Part shown: positions 63,090 through 64,000 of the stretch, piece by piece
Numbering within the stretch: the first letter of the stretch is position 1
Layout of the letters: each line of letters opens with the position of its first letter
Assembly: GCF_007109405.1 (NCBI RefSeq)
Contig: NZ_VJOY01000014.1
Coordinates: forward strand, 30,765-94,764
Source: Pseudomonas mangiferae
GTDB lineage: Bacteria; Pseudomonadota; Gammaproteobacteria; Pseudomonadales; Pseudomonadaceae
DNA: 64,000 nt
Direction of reading: 5' to 3'
Translations under genes and position numbers: made by a program
Notes under the pieces: generated by a model
Seen by the model: the letters and a program-made list of their open reading frames with translations, nothing else
Databases searched by the model: none
What the model was told of the DNA's origin: nothing

Positions 63090-64000
63090 GTGAATCGCGT
63101 CCTCAACGTCACCACCGCCCTGGGCCCGACCGTGCTGCGCTTCGCGGCGCTGAGCGGGCGGGAAGCGCTTTCACGGCTGTTCGACTTCATGGTGACCCTG
63201 AAGAGCGAGCAGAAGGACCTGGACCCGGAGTCGATGCTGGGCACGCCGGTGACGGTGGAGATCGAGCTGCAGGGCGGTGGCACGCGCCACCTCAACGGCC
63301 AGTGCATCCACTTCAGCCAGGTGGGCAAGCAGGGCCGGTACTACCTCTACGAGGCCCAGGTCAAACCCTGGCTGTGGTACGCCACGCGGCGCTCGGACTA
63401 CCAGATCTTCCAGAACCTGAGCGTGCCGGACATGGTGAAGAAGGTCCTGGGCGCCTACCCGTTCCAGACCCGCTTCATGCTCAGCCGCAGCTACCGGACC
63501 TGGGAATACTGCGTGCAGTACCGGGAGACGGACGCCAACTTCGTCATGCGCATGCTGGAGAACGAGGGCATCTGGTTCTGGTTCGAGCACAGCGCGGGCG
63601 AGCACGTGATGGTGATCACTGACGACGTGGGGCTGTGCGACCCGTTCCCGGGGTACGCCACGGTGCCGTACTACGGCCCGGACTTCACCTACCCGGACAA
63701 GGACCACCTGGACCACTGGACGGCTGGTGGGCGGGTCAAGCCGGGTAAGTACATGGCCCGGGACTACAACTTCAAGATGCCGCGGGCGGACCTGACCACG
63801 CGCCACGAGACGCCGGGCGAGCACGCCCACGGCAGCTACGACATCTTCGACTACCCGGGTGGCTACGCGACCCTGGACGAGGGCGATCCCTACGCCCGCT
63901 CGCGCATGGAGGAGCTGCACGCCGCCCACAAGCGCGGGCACGCGGCGGGTCGCGCCCGGGGCATGGCGCCGGGGCGGCTGTTCACCCTGGAGAACCATCC
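63090..64000 (+). CDS. vgrG: Type VI secretion spike protein VgrG, N-terminal part
   Basis: The first 303 residues of a VgrG protein; the gene runs off the right edge. It opens with GTG (MNRVLNVTTALGPTVLRFAA), with AAGGAGG six bases upstream. The gp27/gp44-like part of the spike is clear: SGREALSRLFDFMVTLKSEQ, then the conserved YRETDANFVMRMLENEGIWF followed by WFEHSAGEH, and DYNFKMPRADLTTRHETPGE with an EHAHGSYDIFDYPGGYATLD stretch. VgrG trimers form the puncturing tip of the T6SS and carry effectors; the gp5 needle and any C-terminal effector lie beyond the window. Being apart from core T6SS genes here, it is probably an orphan vgrG-effector island. Confidence 0.95.
   Translation, partial: MNRVLNVTTALGPTVLRFAALSGREALSRLFDFMVTLKSEQKDLDPESMLGTPVTVEIELQGGGTRHLNGQCIHFSQVGKQGRYYLYEAQVKPWLWYATRRSDYQIFQNLSVPDMVKKVLGAYPFQTRFMLSRSYRTWEYCVQYRETDANFVMRMLENEGIWFWFEHSAGEHVMVITDDVGLCDPFPGYATVPYYGPDFTYPDKDHLDHWTAGGRVKPGKYMARDYNFKMPRADLTTRHETPGEHAHGSYDIFDYPGGYATLDEGDPYARSRMEELHAAHKRGHAAGRARGMAPGRLFTLENH

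Noticed and set aside
62444..63328. 294-residue minus-strand open frame between glgA and vgrG
   Set aside because: It overlaps both the glgA start and the vgrG start, has no motif and no ribosome site, and its composition is not protein-like.

Overview
The window is high-GC chromosomal DNA from a Pseudomonas (sensu lato). The evidence is gene content and order: mexS-mexT-mexEF-oprN, muxABC-opmB, tamAB with xthA, and a glgA-treZ-malQ-treY-DUF2934-glgX cluster all match arrangements known from P. aeruginosa and its relatives. Genes are dense, intergenic gaps are short, and almost every real gene has long antisense shadow ORFs, as expected at this base composition. No rRNA, tRNA or CRISPR array was seen.

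Layout. 1-6.2 kb: lipid or acyl-CoA related housekeeping genes (SDR, phosphotransferase, SCP2 protein, histidine phosphatase), then sohB, a YhdH-type reductase and a TerC membrane protein with a small partner. 6.3-9.5 kb: two tandem paralogues, each a PstS-like binding domain fused to a C-terminal OmpA domain. Only the upstream one carries a clear Pho box. 9.6-16.7 kb: xthA, a GNAT acetyltransferase and the tamA-tamB pair. 16.9-19.5 kb: an aldo/keto reductase divergent from a LysR regulator, then tpx. 19.7-28.8 kb: the four-gene muxABC-opmB efflux operon, closed by a strong terminator, then an orphan TRAP binding protein.

30.4-35.0 kb reads differently. It is visibly richer in A/T and holds a LysR regulator divergent from three oxidoreductases (aldo/keto reductase, SDR, zinc alcohol dehydrogenase). 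It ends in a decayed IS66-type transposase. I read it as a horizontally acquired oxidoreductase block inserted beside the efflux genes. 35.0-43.3 kb is an intact mexEF-oprN operon with its activator mexT and divergent mexS. 43.3-46.4 kb is a ybhP-clsB-ybhN membrane-lipid operon. 46.5-48.3 kb holds a zinc alcohol dehydrogenase and a CBS-domain protein.

48.5-62.5 kb is one long run of minus-strand genes. It starts with glgA, treZ, malQ, treY, a DUF2934 protein and glgX, which make and process linear alpha-glucan into trehalose. It continues into a tightly overlapped four-gene set: acyl-CoA dehydrogenase-like protein, PIG-L deacetylase, NodS-like methyltransferase and family 2 glycosyltransferase. 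This set looks like a dedicated pathway for a modified sugar or glycolipid of unknown structure and is the most interesting uncharacterised system in the window. At the right edge, on the plus strand, begins a vgrG type VI secretion spike gene, cut by the window end.
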